Assembly: GCA_963812675.1 (NCBI GenBank)
Contig: CAWEWR010000020.1
Coordinates: 1-64,000 of the forward strand
DNA: 64,000 nucleotides
Direction: 5' to 3'
Origin: AP-15 sp963812675
GTDB lineage: Bacteria > Pseudomonadota > Alphaproteobacteria > ATCC43930 > CGMCC-115725
Below the pieces are notes generated by a model. The model saw only the letters and a program-made list of their open reading frames with translations, was not told the DNA's origin and ran no database searches. Shown here one piece after another: positions 40,736-49,204 of this stretch. How positions within the stretch are numbered: the first letter of the stretch is position 1; every line of letters begins with the position of its first letter. A program made the position numbers and the translations under genes.

Positions 40736-41758
40736 ATGCCGAGCCGGATGGCTTTCTACTCTCACCTCGGAGCGCCAATAGAGCGCCAAACGGAGTCGCT
40801 GACCCGGGCCGGGCTTCTCCTGTTTTTCGCCGGTATTAACAGGAGGTCGCTCGCTCTCGTGGCCGCTGTCGTGCTCGGGACGACCGCGAGTCATGCGGAG
40901 ACCGCCGCGCTGCCGGTGACGGAAATCGCGTCCGGCATCTTTGTCCACAATGGAGTTCACGAGGAGGCGTCTGCCGCGAACGAGGACGCGATCGCCAATA
41001 TCGGCTTCATCATTGGCGATAAGGCCGTGGCGGTCATCGACCCCGGCGGCAGCTTCGCAGAGGGAAGCGCGTTGCGCGCAGCGGTCCGCGCCCACACGGA
41101 CCGGCCGATCCGATATGTGATCCTGACACACGTCCATCCCGACCATATCTTCGGGGCCGCCGCCTTCCGTGACGATCACCCCGATTTCGTCGGGCATGCC
41201 AAACTGCCGGGCGCTCTTGCCCAGCGCGGCGATTATTACGTCCGCAGGTTGCATGAGACCCTGGGCGACGAGGCGACCGGCACCGAGATCGTGCCGCCGA
41301 CGGTTCTCGTTTCCGACAGGCTCGATCTCGATCTGGGAAGCCGGCTTCTCACTCTGCGGGCGCACGGCCCGGCTCATACCGACAACGATCTGACGGTCTT
41401 TGATCAGAAGACCCGTACTTTTTGGCTCGCGGATCTGCTGTTCGTCGATCGCATCCCGGTCATCGATGGCAGCCTCGTCGGCTGGCTGAAGCAACTTGAC
41501 GAATTGACAACCATATCGGCGGATCGGGCCGTTCCCGGGCATGGTCCGGTATCCGTCCCGTGGCCGGCAGCAGCAGAACCGGAGCGGCGCTATCTCGAAG
41601 CCGTCGCGCACGATACGCGCGCAGCGATCAAGTCCGGGATCGGCATTGCCAACGCCTATCGGCAAGTCGCAAACTCGGAACGCGGGAACTGGCTGCTGTT
41701 TGACGAGTATCACCCGCGCAACGTAACGGCGAGCTACAAGGAACTCGAATGGGAGTGA
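40736..41758 (+). CDS. Quinoprotein relay system-type zinc metallohydrolase (metallo-beta-lactamase fold)
   Basis: Up to 340 residues; the start is uncertain (ATG at 40736 or 40748, neither with a good ribosome site). A signal-like hydrophobic stretch ends near TTASHA (about residue 54). The metallo-beta-lactamase zinc motif is THVHPDH (about 126-132), with later His ligands in HGPAHTDND and VPGHGPV. The sequence fits the SoxH-like hydrolases that accompany PQQ-dependent dehydrogenases. The next gene, a SoxYZ-like carrier, overlaps it by 10 nt, and hydrolysis of a thioester or persulfide on that carrier is a reasonable inference. Confidence 0.85.
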   Translation: MPSRMAFYSHLGAPIERQTESLTRAGLLLFFAGINRRSLALVAAVVLGTTASHAETAALPVTEIASGIFVHNGVHEEASAANEDAIANIGFIIGDKAVAVIDPGGSFAEGSALRAAVRAHTDRPIRYVILTHVHPDHIFGAAAFRDDHPDFVGHAKLPGALAQRGDYYVRRLHETLGDEATGTEIVPPTVLVSDRLDLDLGSRLLTLRAHGPAHTDNDLTVFDQKTRTFWLADLLFVDRIPVIDGSLVGWLKQLDELTTISADRAVPGHGPVSVPWPAAAEPERRYLEAVAHDTRAAIKSGIGIANAYRQVANSERGNWLLFDEYHPRNVTASYKELEWE

Positions 41759-42588
41759 CCCCATCTATGCTTGGTCGAGCTGCCTTAATTTTCTTGCTGC
41801 TGGGTTCCGCGCTGCTGCGACCAGCCCTCGCCGAACCGACCGAGGCGGAGCGCGTGGCACGCTGGGCCGACCTCCGGCACGCGATCTTTGGCGAACGCGT
41901 GGTCGAGGATGCCGGAGACCTCGTCGCGATCGACGCCCCCGTACGCGCCGAGGACGCCGCAATTGTGCCGGTTGCGATCCACGTCGCGGACACGCTCGCC
42001 CCCGAAATCCGTGGCCTTTATCTGGTCATCGACAACAATCCGTCGCCGCTTGCGGCGCATTTCATCCTCGGGCCTATCGCCGACGCAAAGGAAATTGCGA
42101 CCCGGGTTCGCATCGACGACTACACCTATCTTCATGCTGTCGCCGAAACCTCAGACGGCCGGCTCTACGCCGCGGCGCGATTCATCAAGGCGGCCGGCGG
42201 CTGCTCAGCGCCCGCGGGCAAGGACCAGGCCCTCGCCCTCGAACGCCTCGGCAAAATGAAATTGAGCCTCGCCGACCGATCGAGGCCGGATGAACCGATA
42301 AGAGCGAAGCTGTTGATCAGTCATCCCAACAGCTCGGGGCTGCAGATGGATCAGGTCACCCGCAACTATATCCCGGCCGATTTCATGCAGACGCTCAACG
42401 TCACCTATAACGGCGAGCAGGTATTTCGCCTCGAGTCCGACATAGCCATCAGCGAGGATCCGAGTTTCAATTTCCTCTTCCGCTCTTCCAACCGCGGGGC
42501 AGCGGGAGTGATCAAAGCGGAGATCCTCGACAGCAGCCAGCGGCGCTTCAGTCAAAGCTGGCCGGTTCCAGCGGCAGCGCAGATGTAA
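41749..42588 (+). CDS. Quinoprotein dehydrogenase-associated SoxYZ-like carrier protein
   Basis: 279 residues from ATG 41749 (alternative 41767). A signal peptide ends at ALLRPALA. The first half is SoxY-like, with the carrier cysteine in KAAGGCSAPAGK (about residue 151), and the second half is SoxZ-like (RAKLLISHPNSSG, then a beta-rich part). SoxYZ holds sulfur intermediates on a swinging-arm cysteine in thiosulfate oxidation. This fused form occurs next to PQQ-dependent dehydrogenases, where its role is not settled. It overlaps the metallohydrolase gene, so the two are translated together. Confidence 0.86.
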   Translation: MGVTPSMLGRAALIFLLLGSALLRPALAEPTEAERVARWADLRHAIFGERVVEDAGDLVAIDAPVRAEDAAIVPVAIHVADTLAPEIRGLYLVIDNNPSPLAAHFILGPIADAKEIATRVRIDDYTYLHAVAETSDGRLYAAARFIKAAGGCSAPAGKDQALALERLGKMKLSLADRSRPDEPIRAKLLISHPNSSGLQMDQVTRNYIPADFMQTLNVTYNGEQVFRLESDIAISEDPSFNFLFRSSNRGAAGVIKAEILDSSQRRFSQSWPVPAAAQM

Positions 42589-42606
42589 GCGCGGCAGAGG
42601 TGGCGA

Positions 42607-43005
42607 TCACCGGCACTGCAGGTTGGCCTCCGCCTGGGCCCGGTGCAGCTCCTCGATGACCGCCTTGATCTGCGGCGGATCGCGGAACAGGCCGACCCGC
42701 CCGCCGACCCCGCCGCCGGCTTGCAGACTTAGCGCGGTTTCGGCCTGCTCGTAATGGGAATAGGGCATCAGCGAGGCGATCGTGTCGATCGCGCAGGAGC
42801 ATTTCGACAACGCCTCGCGCGTATTGCCGTTGGCCGCCATACATCCGATCACGTAATCGGCCCGGGCAGAAGTCGGATAATCGTTGGCTTCGGCGTGGGC
42901 GGATCCCGCCGCGAGCAAGAGTACGAGGAGGCTGATCGCCAAATAAGAGGGATCGTAAGACCGGTGAGATTCGTTTTGCCGCCATCCAGCGAAAGGGATA
43001 TCCAT
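42607..43005 (-). CDS. Exported protein of unknown function
   Basis: About 132 residues if ATG 43005 is used; the start is uncertain (a TTG at 42942 would shorten the N-terminus). A hydrophobic segment (YLAISLLVLLLAAGSAHA) with a cleavage site is clear. The mature part contains DYVIGCMAANGNTREALSKC and SCAID, with a pair or trio of cysteines, and ends in EANLQCR. It lies in the quinoprotein cluster on the strand opposite to the neighbours and could be a small periplasmic accessory. No family was recognised with certainty. Confidence 0.65.
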   Translation of the reverse strand: MDIPFAGWRQNESHRSYDPSYLAISLLVLLLAAGSAHAEANDYPTSARADYVIGCMAANGNTREALSKCSCAIDTIASLMPYSHYEQAETALSLQAGGGVGGRVGLFRDPPQIKAVIEELHRAQAEANLQCR

Positions 43006-43205
43006 TGACTGCGCTTGTGCTCGTCTTTTGTCTGCAGAGTGCGCCCGCTTCCTGCACCGAGCAGCGTCCAATCGAGGATCTGTCGCCTGAAGCATGCCTG
43101 ATGCGGGGCCAACACTATGCCGCGGAGTGGCTCGCCGATCATCCGAAATGGATGCTGTCGCGCTGGCGGTGCGAGCACAACATACCGCGGCAAAAGCCGG
43201 CCTAG
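43005..43205 (+). CDS. Small conserved-looking hypothetical protein, 66 residues
   Basis: TTG start at 43005 with AAAGGG about 7 nt upstream. The sequence MTALVLVFCLQSAPASCTEQ is followed by an acidic stretch and then QHYAAEWLADHPKWMLSRWR with CEHNIPRQKPA. The Cys-rich start, a Trp-containing ADHPKW segment and the WRCE end are typical of a small alphaproteobacterial protein family of unknown function. Its start codon shares bases with the ATG of the divergent exported protein gene, so one of the two starts may be misplaced. Confidence 0.6.
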   Translation: MTALVLVFCLQSAPASCTEQRPIEDLSPEACLMRGQHYAAEWLADHPKWMLSRWRCEHNIPRQKPA

Positions 43206-43321
43206 GCGTCGGGTGGTCGGCGGGGCGGCGCCCCGTGCCGTTCCGCTTGTGCATTAAGGGGAAGTGAAATAGCATCGCCGTCTTAACCTAACGAGCAATC
43301 AACGAGGGGAGGATGAAGGCG

Positions 43322-45106
43322 ATGAAGTCATCACGCTTGTGGCTGGCAGCGCCGGTGTTCGCGCTCTTCGCAGGCGCTGCCAGTGCCAATGATGAGCTGA
43401 TCAAGCTCTCGAAAGATCCCAATCAATGGGCCATGCCCACCGGCAACTATGCGAACTGGCGTTACAGCCAGCTCAACCAGATCAACAAGGACAACGCAAA
43501 GAATCTTCGTCCGTTGTGGACGTTCTCGACGGGAGTGTTGCGCGGTCACGAGGGAGGCCCCCTCGTTATCGGTGACATTATGTATATAAACACCCCATTC
43601 CCGAACAACATCTTCGCGCTCGACCTCAACAAGAACGGCCAAATCCTGTGGAAATATGAACCAAAGCAGGATCCGACCGTCATCCCCGTGATGTGCTGCG
43701 ACACTGTCAACCGGGGTGTCGCTTATGGCGACGGCAAGATCATCATCGAACAGGCGGACACGACCGTCGTGGCGCTCGATGCCAAGACCGGCCAGGTCGT
43801 CTGGAGCGTCAAGAACGGCGATCCGAAGAAGGGCGAAACGATGACCAACGCCCCGATGGTGGTCAAGGATAAGGTCATCGTCGGGATCAGCGGCGGCGAG
43901 TTCGGCGTGCCGGGACACGTCACTGCCTACAACCTGAAGGACGGGTCGAAAGCGTGGCGCGCCTATTCGGTCGGCCCCGACGACCAGATCCTGTTCGACG
44001 CCAACACGACCGAACTCGGAAAGCCGGTCGGCAAGGATTCGTCCCTGAAGACCTGGCAAGGGGACCAGTGGAAGATCGGCGGCGGCGACACCTGGGGCTG
44101 GTACTCCTATGACCCGCAGCTGAACTTGATCTACTACGGCTCGGGCAACCCCAGCACCTGGAACCCGGCGCAGCGGCCGGGAGACAACAAATGGTCGATG
44201 ACTATTTTTGCCCGCAATCCCGACACCGGCGTCGCCAAATGGGTCTTCCAGATGACGCCGCACGACGAATGGGATTACGACGGCGTCAACGAGATGATCC
44301 TGGCCGATATCAACGTGAAAGGCCAACCGACCAAGGCGCTCGTCCATTTCGACCGCAACGGCTTTGCGTACACTCTCAATCGCGAAACGGGTGCGTTGCT
44401 GGTCGCGGAGAAGTTCGACCCAAAGGTCAATTGGGCCACGCATGTCGTTATGCAGACCGGCAGGCCCGAGGTCGTCAAGCAGTACAGTACACAAGCTCAA
44501 GGCGAGGATAAGAATACGAAGGGGGTTTGCCCCGCCGCGCTCGGCTCGAAGGACCAGCAGCCGGCCGCTTTCTCGCCGAAGACTGGGCTCTTCTACGTGC
44601 CGACAAACCACGTCTGCATGGATTACGAGCCGTTCAAGGTCTCGTACACCGCCGGTCAACCCTATGTCGGTGCTACGTTGTCGATGTATCCGCCGCAGGG
44701 CGACAATAATCTCGGCAACTTCATCGCTTGGGATCCGAGCGCCGGCAAGATCGTGTGGTCCGATCCAGAGCCGTTCTCGGTGTGGTCGGGCGCGCTCGCT
44801 ACAGCCGGCGATGTCGTCTTCTACGGTACCCTCGAGGGTTATTTGAAGGCGGTCGACATAGAATCCGGCAAGGAGCTCTACCGGTTCAAGACCCCCTCGG
44901 GGATCATCGGAAACGTCAACACCTATAGCCATGGCGGCAAGCAATATATTGCCGTGCTGTCGGGGGTCGGCGGCTGGGCCGGGATTGGCATGGCGGCGGG
45001 TCTGACGAAGGACACCGACGGGCTCGGCGCGGTCGGGGCCTACAAGGCGTTGGCCAATTACACTCAGCTCGGCGGTGTACTGACAGTATTCGGCCTTCCC
45101 GAATGA
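43322..45106 (+). CDS. xoxF: XoxF-type (lanthanide-dependent) PQQ methanol dehydrogenase
   Basis: 594 residues from ATG 43322; GGGGAGG lies 9 nt upstream, while the ATG at 43313 touches it. A signal peptide ends at AASA. It has the eight-bladed PQQ-propeller with Trp-docking motifs and the vicinal cysteines Cys125-Cys126 (VMCCD) that lie over PQQ. Metal ligands are Glu193 (GGEFG), Asn276 (GSGNPS) and the pair Asp318-Asp320 in EWDYDGVNE; the second aspartate is the mark of lanthanide-dependent enzymes, where MxaF has Ala. It oxidises methanol (and often other alcohols or formaldehyde) in the periplasm and reduces cytochrome c. No mxaI is nearby, as expected for XoxF. A cytochrome gene follows after a hairpin. 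Confidence 0.96.
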   Translation: MKSSRLWLAAPVFALFAGAASANDELIKLSKDPNQWAMPTGNYANWRYSQLNQINKDNAKNLRPLWTFSTGVLRGHEGGPLVIGDIMYINTPFPNNIFALDLNKNGQILWKYEPKQDPTVIPVMCCDTVNRGVAYGDGKIIIEQADTTVVALDAKTGQVVWSVKNGDPKKGETMTNAPMVVKDKVIVGISGGEFGVPGHVTAYNLKDGSKAWRAYSVGPDDQILFDANTTELGKPVGKDSSLKTWQGDQWKIGGGDTWGWYSYDPQLNLIYYGSGNPSTWNPAQRPGDNKWSMTIFARNPDTGVAKWVFQMTPHDEWDYDGVNEMILADINVKGQPTKALVHFDRNGFAYTLNRETGALLVAEKFDPKVNWATHVVMQTGRPEVVKQYSTQAQGEDKNTKGVCPAALGSKDQQPAAFSPKTGLFYVPTNHVCMDYEPFKVSYTAGQPYVGATLSMYPPQGDNNLGNFIAWDPSAGKIVWSDPEPFSVWSGALATAGDVVFYGTLEGYLKAVDIESGKELYRFKTPSGIIGNVNTYSHGGKQYIAVLSGVGGWAGIGMAAGLTKDTDGLGAVGAYKALANYTQLGGVLTVFGLPE

Positions 45107-45135
45107 CCGTCGGTTAAACTTACGAAGATCTTGGG

Positions 45136-45166
45136 CCGGCATCCGCGAGTGGATGCCGGTCTTTCT
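45136..45166 (+). terminator. Hairpin between xoxF and the cytochrome gene (terminator or attenuator)
   Basis: CCGGCATCC (45136-45144) and GGATGCCGG (45151-45159) form a 9-bp perfect stem with loop GCGAGT, followed by TCTTTCT. The T-tract is interrupted, so termination may be partial. This would leave xoxF mRNA in excess over the downstream genes. Confidence 0.65.
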
Positions 45167-45180
45167 TCGGGAGGTGCTTG

Positions 45181-45609
45181 GTGAGAGTATGGGCGCCGCT
45201 ATATGGCTCTGCCGCGGCTTTGGTTCTGGGAACTAGCCTCGCGCTTGCGGCAGGAGCCGATCAATCCGCCGAAAAGCCCTATACGGTCACAGATGGCAAG
45301 GTCGACAAGAAGACCTTCAACGGGTGGCGTCGCTACACGGAGTCATGTCTGCGCTGCCATGGGCCGGACGGGGCCGGCAGCTCCTATGCGCCATCGCTGG
45401 TCAATTCGGCCAAGCACATGACGCAAGATGAATTCAACGAAATCGTCGTCAACGGCCGCACCAACGTTAATGCCGCCAGCGAAAATGTGATGCCGCCCTT
45501 TGGCGAGGTCGAGGACGTCGTAGCCTACCTCGATGACATCTGGGCCTATCTGAAAGCGCGCGCCGACGGCGTGCTCGGCCGCGGCCGGCCCCCCCGGGTC
45601 GGGGAATAG
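45181..45609 (+). CDS. xoxG: c-type cytochrome, methanol metabolism-related (XoxG-like)
   Basis: 142 residues from GTG 45181, with GGGAGG 6 nt upstream. A signal peptide ends near LALAAGA. The heme-binding motif is CLRCH (Cys56, Cys59, His60), and the axial methionine is probably in ENVMPPFG (about 104). Placed 75 nt after xoxF, it is the likely electron acceptor of the dehydrogenase, passing electrons to the oxidase chain. The symbol is given by gene order and type rather than by close sequence identity. Confidence 0.88.
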   Translation: MRVWAPLYGSAAALVLGTSLALAAGADQSAEKPYTVTDGKVDKKTFNGWRRYTESCLRCHGPDGAGSSYAPSLVNSAKHMTQDEFNEIVVNGRTNVNAASENVMPPFGEVEDVVAYLDDIWAYLKARADGVLGRGRPPRVGE

Positions 45610-45624
45610 CGGATCGGGGATTAA

Positions 45625-46452
45625 ATGAGAACGGGCCCCGTTTTCCATCCGGCCATATTGCTCGGCGGGCTCCTTCTCGCGGGCGGATCGTGCGTCGCGC
45701 AGACCGGGGAGCTCGTCGACCGCAGCGAGCTCAAGGTCTGCGCCGATCCGAACAACCTGCCGTACTCAGATGAAAAGAAAGCAGGGTTCGAGAACAAGAT
45801 TGCCGAGCTGCTGGGCGGCGAACTCGGCCTCAAGGTCGATTACGCGTGGTTCCCGCAGGTCATCGGGTTCGTGCGCAATACGCTGCGCGCGCATCTTTGC
45901 GATTTGGTAATGGGGACGGTCGCCGGCGACGAGATCATGCAGACAACCAATCCTTACTATTTCACCACCTATGTGATGTTCTACCGTTCCGATAAAGCTC
46001 TTGCGATCAAAGGGGCGCAAGATGCCCGCTTGATGGGCCTGCGGCTTGGTGTCGTCGCCGGAACCCCTCCGGCGGACCTTCTGGTGCGCCACGAGCTGAT
46101 GTCCCATACGAAACCCTACGCTTTGACTGTCGACACGCGCGCCGAATCGCCGACCCACCAGATGGTCCAGGACGTGATCGACGGTACGATAGACGTCGGC
46201 TTTCTGTGGGGACCGATCGCCGGCTATTATCGCAAACATGATGATCTGCCGCTCACCTTGGTTCCGCTCAAGGACGAGCCGGGCGCCGCACGCATGGAAT
46301 ACCACATCGCAATGGGGGTTCGAGCAAACGAGCCCGAGTGGCGGCGGCGCATCAACGCTGCGATCCTCAAGCGGCAGGGGGAAATGACCGCCATCCTGCG
46401 CGATTACGGCGTGCCATTGCTCAACGAGCAGGGGGAGCTCGCCGGCCCGTGA
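45625..46452 (+). CDS. xoxJ: Quinoprotein dehydrogenase-associated substrate-binding-like protein (XoxJ/MxaJ-like)
   Basis: 275 residues with a signal peptide (LLAGGSCVAQ). It has the type-II periplasmic binding protein fold: LKVCADPNNLPYSDEKKAGF, then NKIAELLGGELGLKVDYAWF, GLRLGVVAGTPPADLL, and VDVGFLWGPIAGYY. Proteins of this family (MxaJ, XoxJ) sit beside methanol dehydrogenase genes and are thought to help activate the enzyme or load its cofactor or metal, rather than serve a transporter. It follows the cytochrome by 15 nt and overlaps the next gene by 4 nt. Confidence 0.88.
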   Translation: MRTGPVFHPAILLGGLLLAGGSCVAQTGELVDRSELKVCADPNNLPYSDEKKAGFENKIAELLGGELGLKVDYAWFPQVIGFVRNTLRAHLCDLVMGTVAGDEIMQTTNPYYFTTYVMFYRSDKALAIKGAQDARLMGLRLGVVAGTPPADLLVRHELMSHTKPYALTVDTRAESPTHQMVQDVIDGTIDVGFLWGPIAGYYRKHDDLPLTLVPLKDEPGAARMEYHIAMGVRANEPEWRRRINAAILKRQGEMTAILRDYGVPLLNEQGELAGP

Positions 46453-46991
46453 GGGCTGTGCGCTGTCTCTTGCTTGGATTCGTCTTTATTGCAAATCTCG
46501 CCGCGCACGCTCAGCCGCCCGAGCCCGAAGGCTATCGGATGGACGACTATCGCGCGCCGACCCCGGCGACGGTTACCGGCGGGGTCGTGCTCGACACCGA
46601 GGCCGCCCACCAACTGTGGGAGAGTGGAGCGGCTGTTTGGATCGACGTGCTTCCTGCCCCACGGCGGCCTGAAAACCTGCCGGCTTCGGCGCTGTGGATG
46701 CCGCTGCCGCATCGCAACATTCCAGGCAGCCTGTGGCTGCCCGATATCGGCCGCGGCGCACTCAGCCCCGAGCTCGAAAGCTATTTTCGAAATCACCTCG
46801 AAACGGCAACGAGCCGAAGCCGCGACACCCCGGTTGTGTTTTATTGCCTGGCCGATTGCTGGATGAGCTGGAATGCGGCGAAACGCGCAGCGAGCTGGGG
46901 CTATACGCGAGTTTATTGGTACCGCGACGGCACTGACGGATGGGAAGCGGCAAAATTGCCGATGCAGAGCGCGGAACCGGCGGTGCCGTGA
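46449..46991 (+). CDS. PQQ-dependent catabolism-associated CXXCW motif protein (rhodanese-like)
   Basis: 180 residues from GTG 46449, overlapping the preceding stop. The signal sequence ends at LAAHAQ. EGYRMDDYRAPTPATVTGG is the usual family start. A rhodanese-like domain follows, with the catalytic-loop CLADCW (Cys133, Cys137, Trp138; here C-x3-C-W) in FYCLADCWMSWNAAKRAA and IPGSLWLPDIGRG before it. The family is found only near PQQ-dependent alcohol oxidation genes, and its function is not known; a sulfur-transfer or redox role with the SoxYZ-like carrier is conceivable. Confidence 0.88.
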   Translation: MRAVRCLLLGFVFIANLAAHAQPPEPEGYRMDDYRAPTPATVTGGVVLDTEAAHQLWESGAAVWIDVLPAPRRPENLPASALWMPLPHRNIPGSLWLPDIGRGALSPELESYFRNHLETATSRSRDTPVVFYCLADCWMSWNAAKRAASWGYTRVYWYRDGTDGWEAAKLPMQSAEPAVP

Positions 46992-47767
46992 CGGGCATGA
47001 AAGGGGCGTTTAGCTGCTTCTGGGTATTGCTGGTGCTCGCGGCCTCGCCTTGCCGAGGCGCCGATCTCATTGCCGACCAGGTTCGTGAGATCCTGGCTTC
47101 GGCAGCCCCCGACAAGCCTGCCGATCTTTCGCGGAAATCTTTCGAAAGCCTCGATCTGAGCAATCTCGAATTCAAGCGGGCGAACCTGTCCGGTGCGAAC
47201 CTCTTTGGCGCAAAATTGGTTGGGGCGGACCTCTCCGGCGCCAACCTTTCCGGTGCGAAGCTCGACCTCGCCTGGATCATGCGGGCGAATTTCACGAACG
47301 CCGACTTGTCAAATGCGAGCCTTCTCGGCCTCGTCGTGTCCTCGGGTCTCGACGTCTCGCCTGCCGAGGCACCGGTCTTCAGGGGCGCCAATTTCTCGGG
47401 CGCTCACATCATCGCTCGGCTGAGCCGGTTCGATTTGAGCGGCGCCAATTTCGCGAATGCGAAGATGGGCGCCGATATGAAAAACCAGTCGATGGGATTG
47501 ATGAGGGCCGACCTGTCGGGCTCCAATTTGTCGGCAGCAAACTTTTCCGGGGCGGATCTCGGTCGCGCGCTGATGCGATTTGCCGACTTGACCGGAGCCA
47601 ATTTGAGCGGCGCTAATTTGACGGGAGCCGATCTGTCAGGGGCCGACCTGACCGGCGCCGATTTGACCGGTGCGGATGCCACCGAAGCCGATCTCGGCGG
47701 TGCGGTCCTAAAAAATGTTCGAGGCCTCGAGACGGTGAAGGGACTTAGTCCGCCAAAGCGATCGTAG
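46988..47767 (+). CDS. Exported pentapeptide-repeat protein
   Basis: 259 residues from GTG 46988 (4-nt overlap with the CXXCW gene) or ATG 46997. A signal-like segment (AFSCFWVLLVLAASPCRGA) is followed by about 150 residues of pentapeptide repeats of the A(D/N)LSG/A(N/D)LTG type in two blocks separated by a non-repeat insert (about residues 120-150). Such repeats form a right-handed square beta-helix. The role is unknown. It is translationally coupled to the quinoprotein operon and ends 3 nt before a convergent gene. Confidence 0.87.
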   Translation: MTGMKGAFSCFWVLLVLAASPCRGADLIADQVREILASAAPDKPADLSRKSFESLDLSNLEFKRANLSGANLFGAKLVGADLSGANLSGAKLDLAWIMRANFTNADLSNASLLGLVVSSGLDVSPAEAPVFRGANFSGAHIIARLSRFDLSGANFANAKMGADMKNQSMGLMRADLSGSNLSAANFSGADLGRALMRFADLTGANLSGANLTGADLSGADLTGADLTGADATEADLGGAVLKNVRGLETVKGLSPPKRS

Positions 47768-47770
47768 CGC

Positions 47771-48397
47771 TCATTCGGAGGCTGCGTCCTGCAGTGCCCG
47801 CGCCCACGCCCCGAGGCGGGCATCCAGCTCGACCGGGGTCTCGCAGGCATAACGGACCGTGCGCTGGATCTCTTCGAAATTGCGCGCCGTGAAGTCATGA
47901 CGCTGCTGCAGGTCGATGCGTTTGGCGGCGGCTTCGTCTCGGCCGTCGGACGGGATCGCGTTGAGCTCGGTTGCGAGGCGGGCGACCAGATCCGCCAAGT
48001 CCCGCTGCCGCCGGCCGATCTCCTTCAGCTCCTCGATTAGGCCGGCGCGTTCCCGGTCGGTTTCTTCCAGCAGCCCGCGAAACACGAGACCAAGGCGACG
48101 AGGTCGATCAGTCGTCACGCTCCGCACAAAAGCGGAAATCTCCAACAGCCCCTCTTGCGTCGAGACCCGCCGCGGCGCGAGGCGCCGGACCAGATCGACA
48201 ACCTCGGGGTCGGTGCGCCAGTCGCCGAGGCCTTCCAGTGCCGGCCTGGTCCAATATGCCGCTGCGGTCAGCTTCGGAACCAGGCGCTGCTGGCAGGGCC
48301 AATCGGGATCTTGCCGCGGTGGCGCAGAGCGAGCATTTACGGCGGCGGCAAGAGCCAGACCCAAAGTCACCACCCAGCAGGCGAATTTAGGACACAC
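47771..48397 (-). CDS. Exported protein of unknown function in the PQQ-associated ABC operon
   Basis: 208 residues from GTG 48397, which follows the ABC permease stop by 3 nt. A signal peptide (CWVVTLGLALAAAVNARSA) is clear. The mature part begins PRQDPDWPCQQRLVPKLTAA with AAYWTRPALEG and is helical and charged after that (EETDRERAGLIEELKEIGRR), with a second cysteine in RYACETPVELD. The DPDWPCQQRLVP start recurs in proteins next to PQQ-dependent alcohol dehydrogenase clusters; no biochemical function is known. Confidence 0.75.
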   Translation of the reverse strand: MCPKFACWVVTLGLALAAAVNARSAPPRQDPDWPCQQRLVPKLTAAAYWTRPALEGLGDWRTDPEVVDLVRRLAPRRVSTQEGLLEISAFVRSVTTDRPRRLGLVFRGLLEETDRERAGLIEELKEIGRRQRDLADLVARLATELNAIPSDGRDEAAAKRIDLQQRHDFTARNFEEIQRTVRYACETPVELDARLGAWARALQDAASE

Positions 48398-48400
48398 CCG

Positions 48401-49204
48401 TCACTCGGCGGCGCGACGCGCCATCAGTCCTTTTGCCGGGTCGTAGCCATAGACGGCCAAGGTCAGGAAGACCGCGGTAGTGGCGACGAGAACGACTGCC
48501 GAGACAGGCTCGAGCCGGCCGTAGAGCGCAAAGCGGATCAGCTCGACGGCGTGAGTGAACGGGTTCATCTCACAAATATCGTAGAGAAGGAGGCTCGCCT
48601 CTTTGACGTGCCAAAGCGGATAAAGCGCGGAAGAGGCGAAAAACATCGGAAAAATCACGAAGTTCATCACGCTGGCGAAGTTTTCCAGTTGGCGGATCGC
48701 CGAAGACAGCAGCAAACCGAGCGCTCCAAGCATCAGTCCCGATAAAACGAGCGCAGGCAGCACCGCGATGTAGCCGTACCAAGGCGGCTCAATTTCCCAG
48801 ATCAACGCGATCGCCAGGAAGGCATAGGCCTGCAATATCGAGACGATGACCCCGGCGAGGAGCTTGGAGGTCAAAAGAAACCAGCGCGGCAGCGGGCTCA
48901 CCATCAAGATCCGCATGCTACCCATCTCTCGGTCATACACCATCGACAACGAGCTCAGCATGCCGTTGAACATCAGGATCATCGCGATCAGCCCCGGGGC
49001 GATGTAGACCGAGTATGGGACATAAGTTTCGTAGGGTGGGATGATCGAGACGCCGAGCACGAAATGGAACCCGGTGGCGAAGATCGCCAACCACACAAGC
49101 GGTCGCACCAGCGCCGAAAAAAAGCGGCCGCGCTGGTTCAAAAAGCGCAGCCATTCACGGTTCGCGATGCCGATGAAACAGCGCAGGTAATGGATCGCCC
49201 TCAT
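48401..49204 (-). CDS. ABC-2 type transporter permease of the PQQ alcohol dehydrogenase-associated system
   Basis: 267 residues, about six membrane helices. The N-terminus (IANREWLRFLNQRGRFFSAL, then VRPLVWLAIF) and later MVYDREMGSMRILMVSPLPR are typical of ABC-2 exporter permeases. Its start overlaps the stop of the ATPase gene by 4 nt. With the ATPase it would form an exporter; similar permeases (PedC-like) accompany phenylethanol and other PQQ-alcohol oxidation genes. The cargo is unknown. Confidence 0.88.
   Translation of the reverse strand: MRAIHYLRCFIGIANREWLRFLNQRGRFFSALVRPLVWLAIFATGFHFVLGVSIIPPYETYVPYSVYIAPGLIAMILMFNGMLSSLSMVYDREMGSMRILMVSPLPRWFLLTSKLLAGVIVSILQAYAFLAIALIWEIEPPWYGYIAVLPALVLSGLMLGALGLLLSSAIRQLENFASVMNFVIFPMFFASSALYPLWHVKEASLLLYDICEMNPFTHAVELIRFALYGRLEPVSAVVLVATTAVFLTLAVYGYDPAKGLMARRAAE

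Noticed and set aside
43322..45106. Calcium-type methanol dehydrogenase MxaF
   Set aside because: The Asp two residues after the catalytic Asp marks XoxF, and no mxaI or mxaG-like gene order is present.
43331..45142. 603-residue open frame antisense to xoxF
   Set aside because: Its frame mirrors the codon structure of xoxF in GC-rich DNA; no domain, no ribosome site, and the plus-strand protein is unmistakable.
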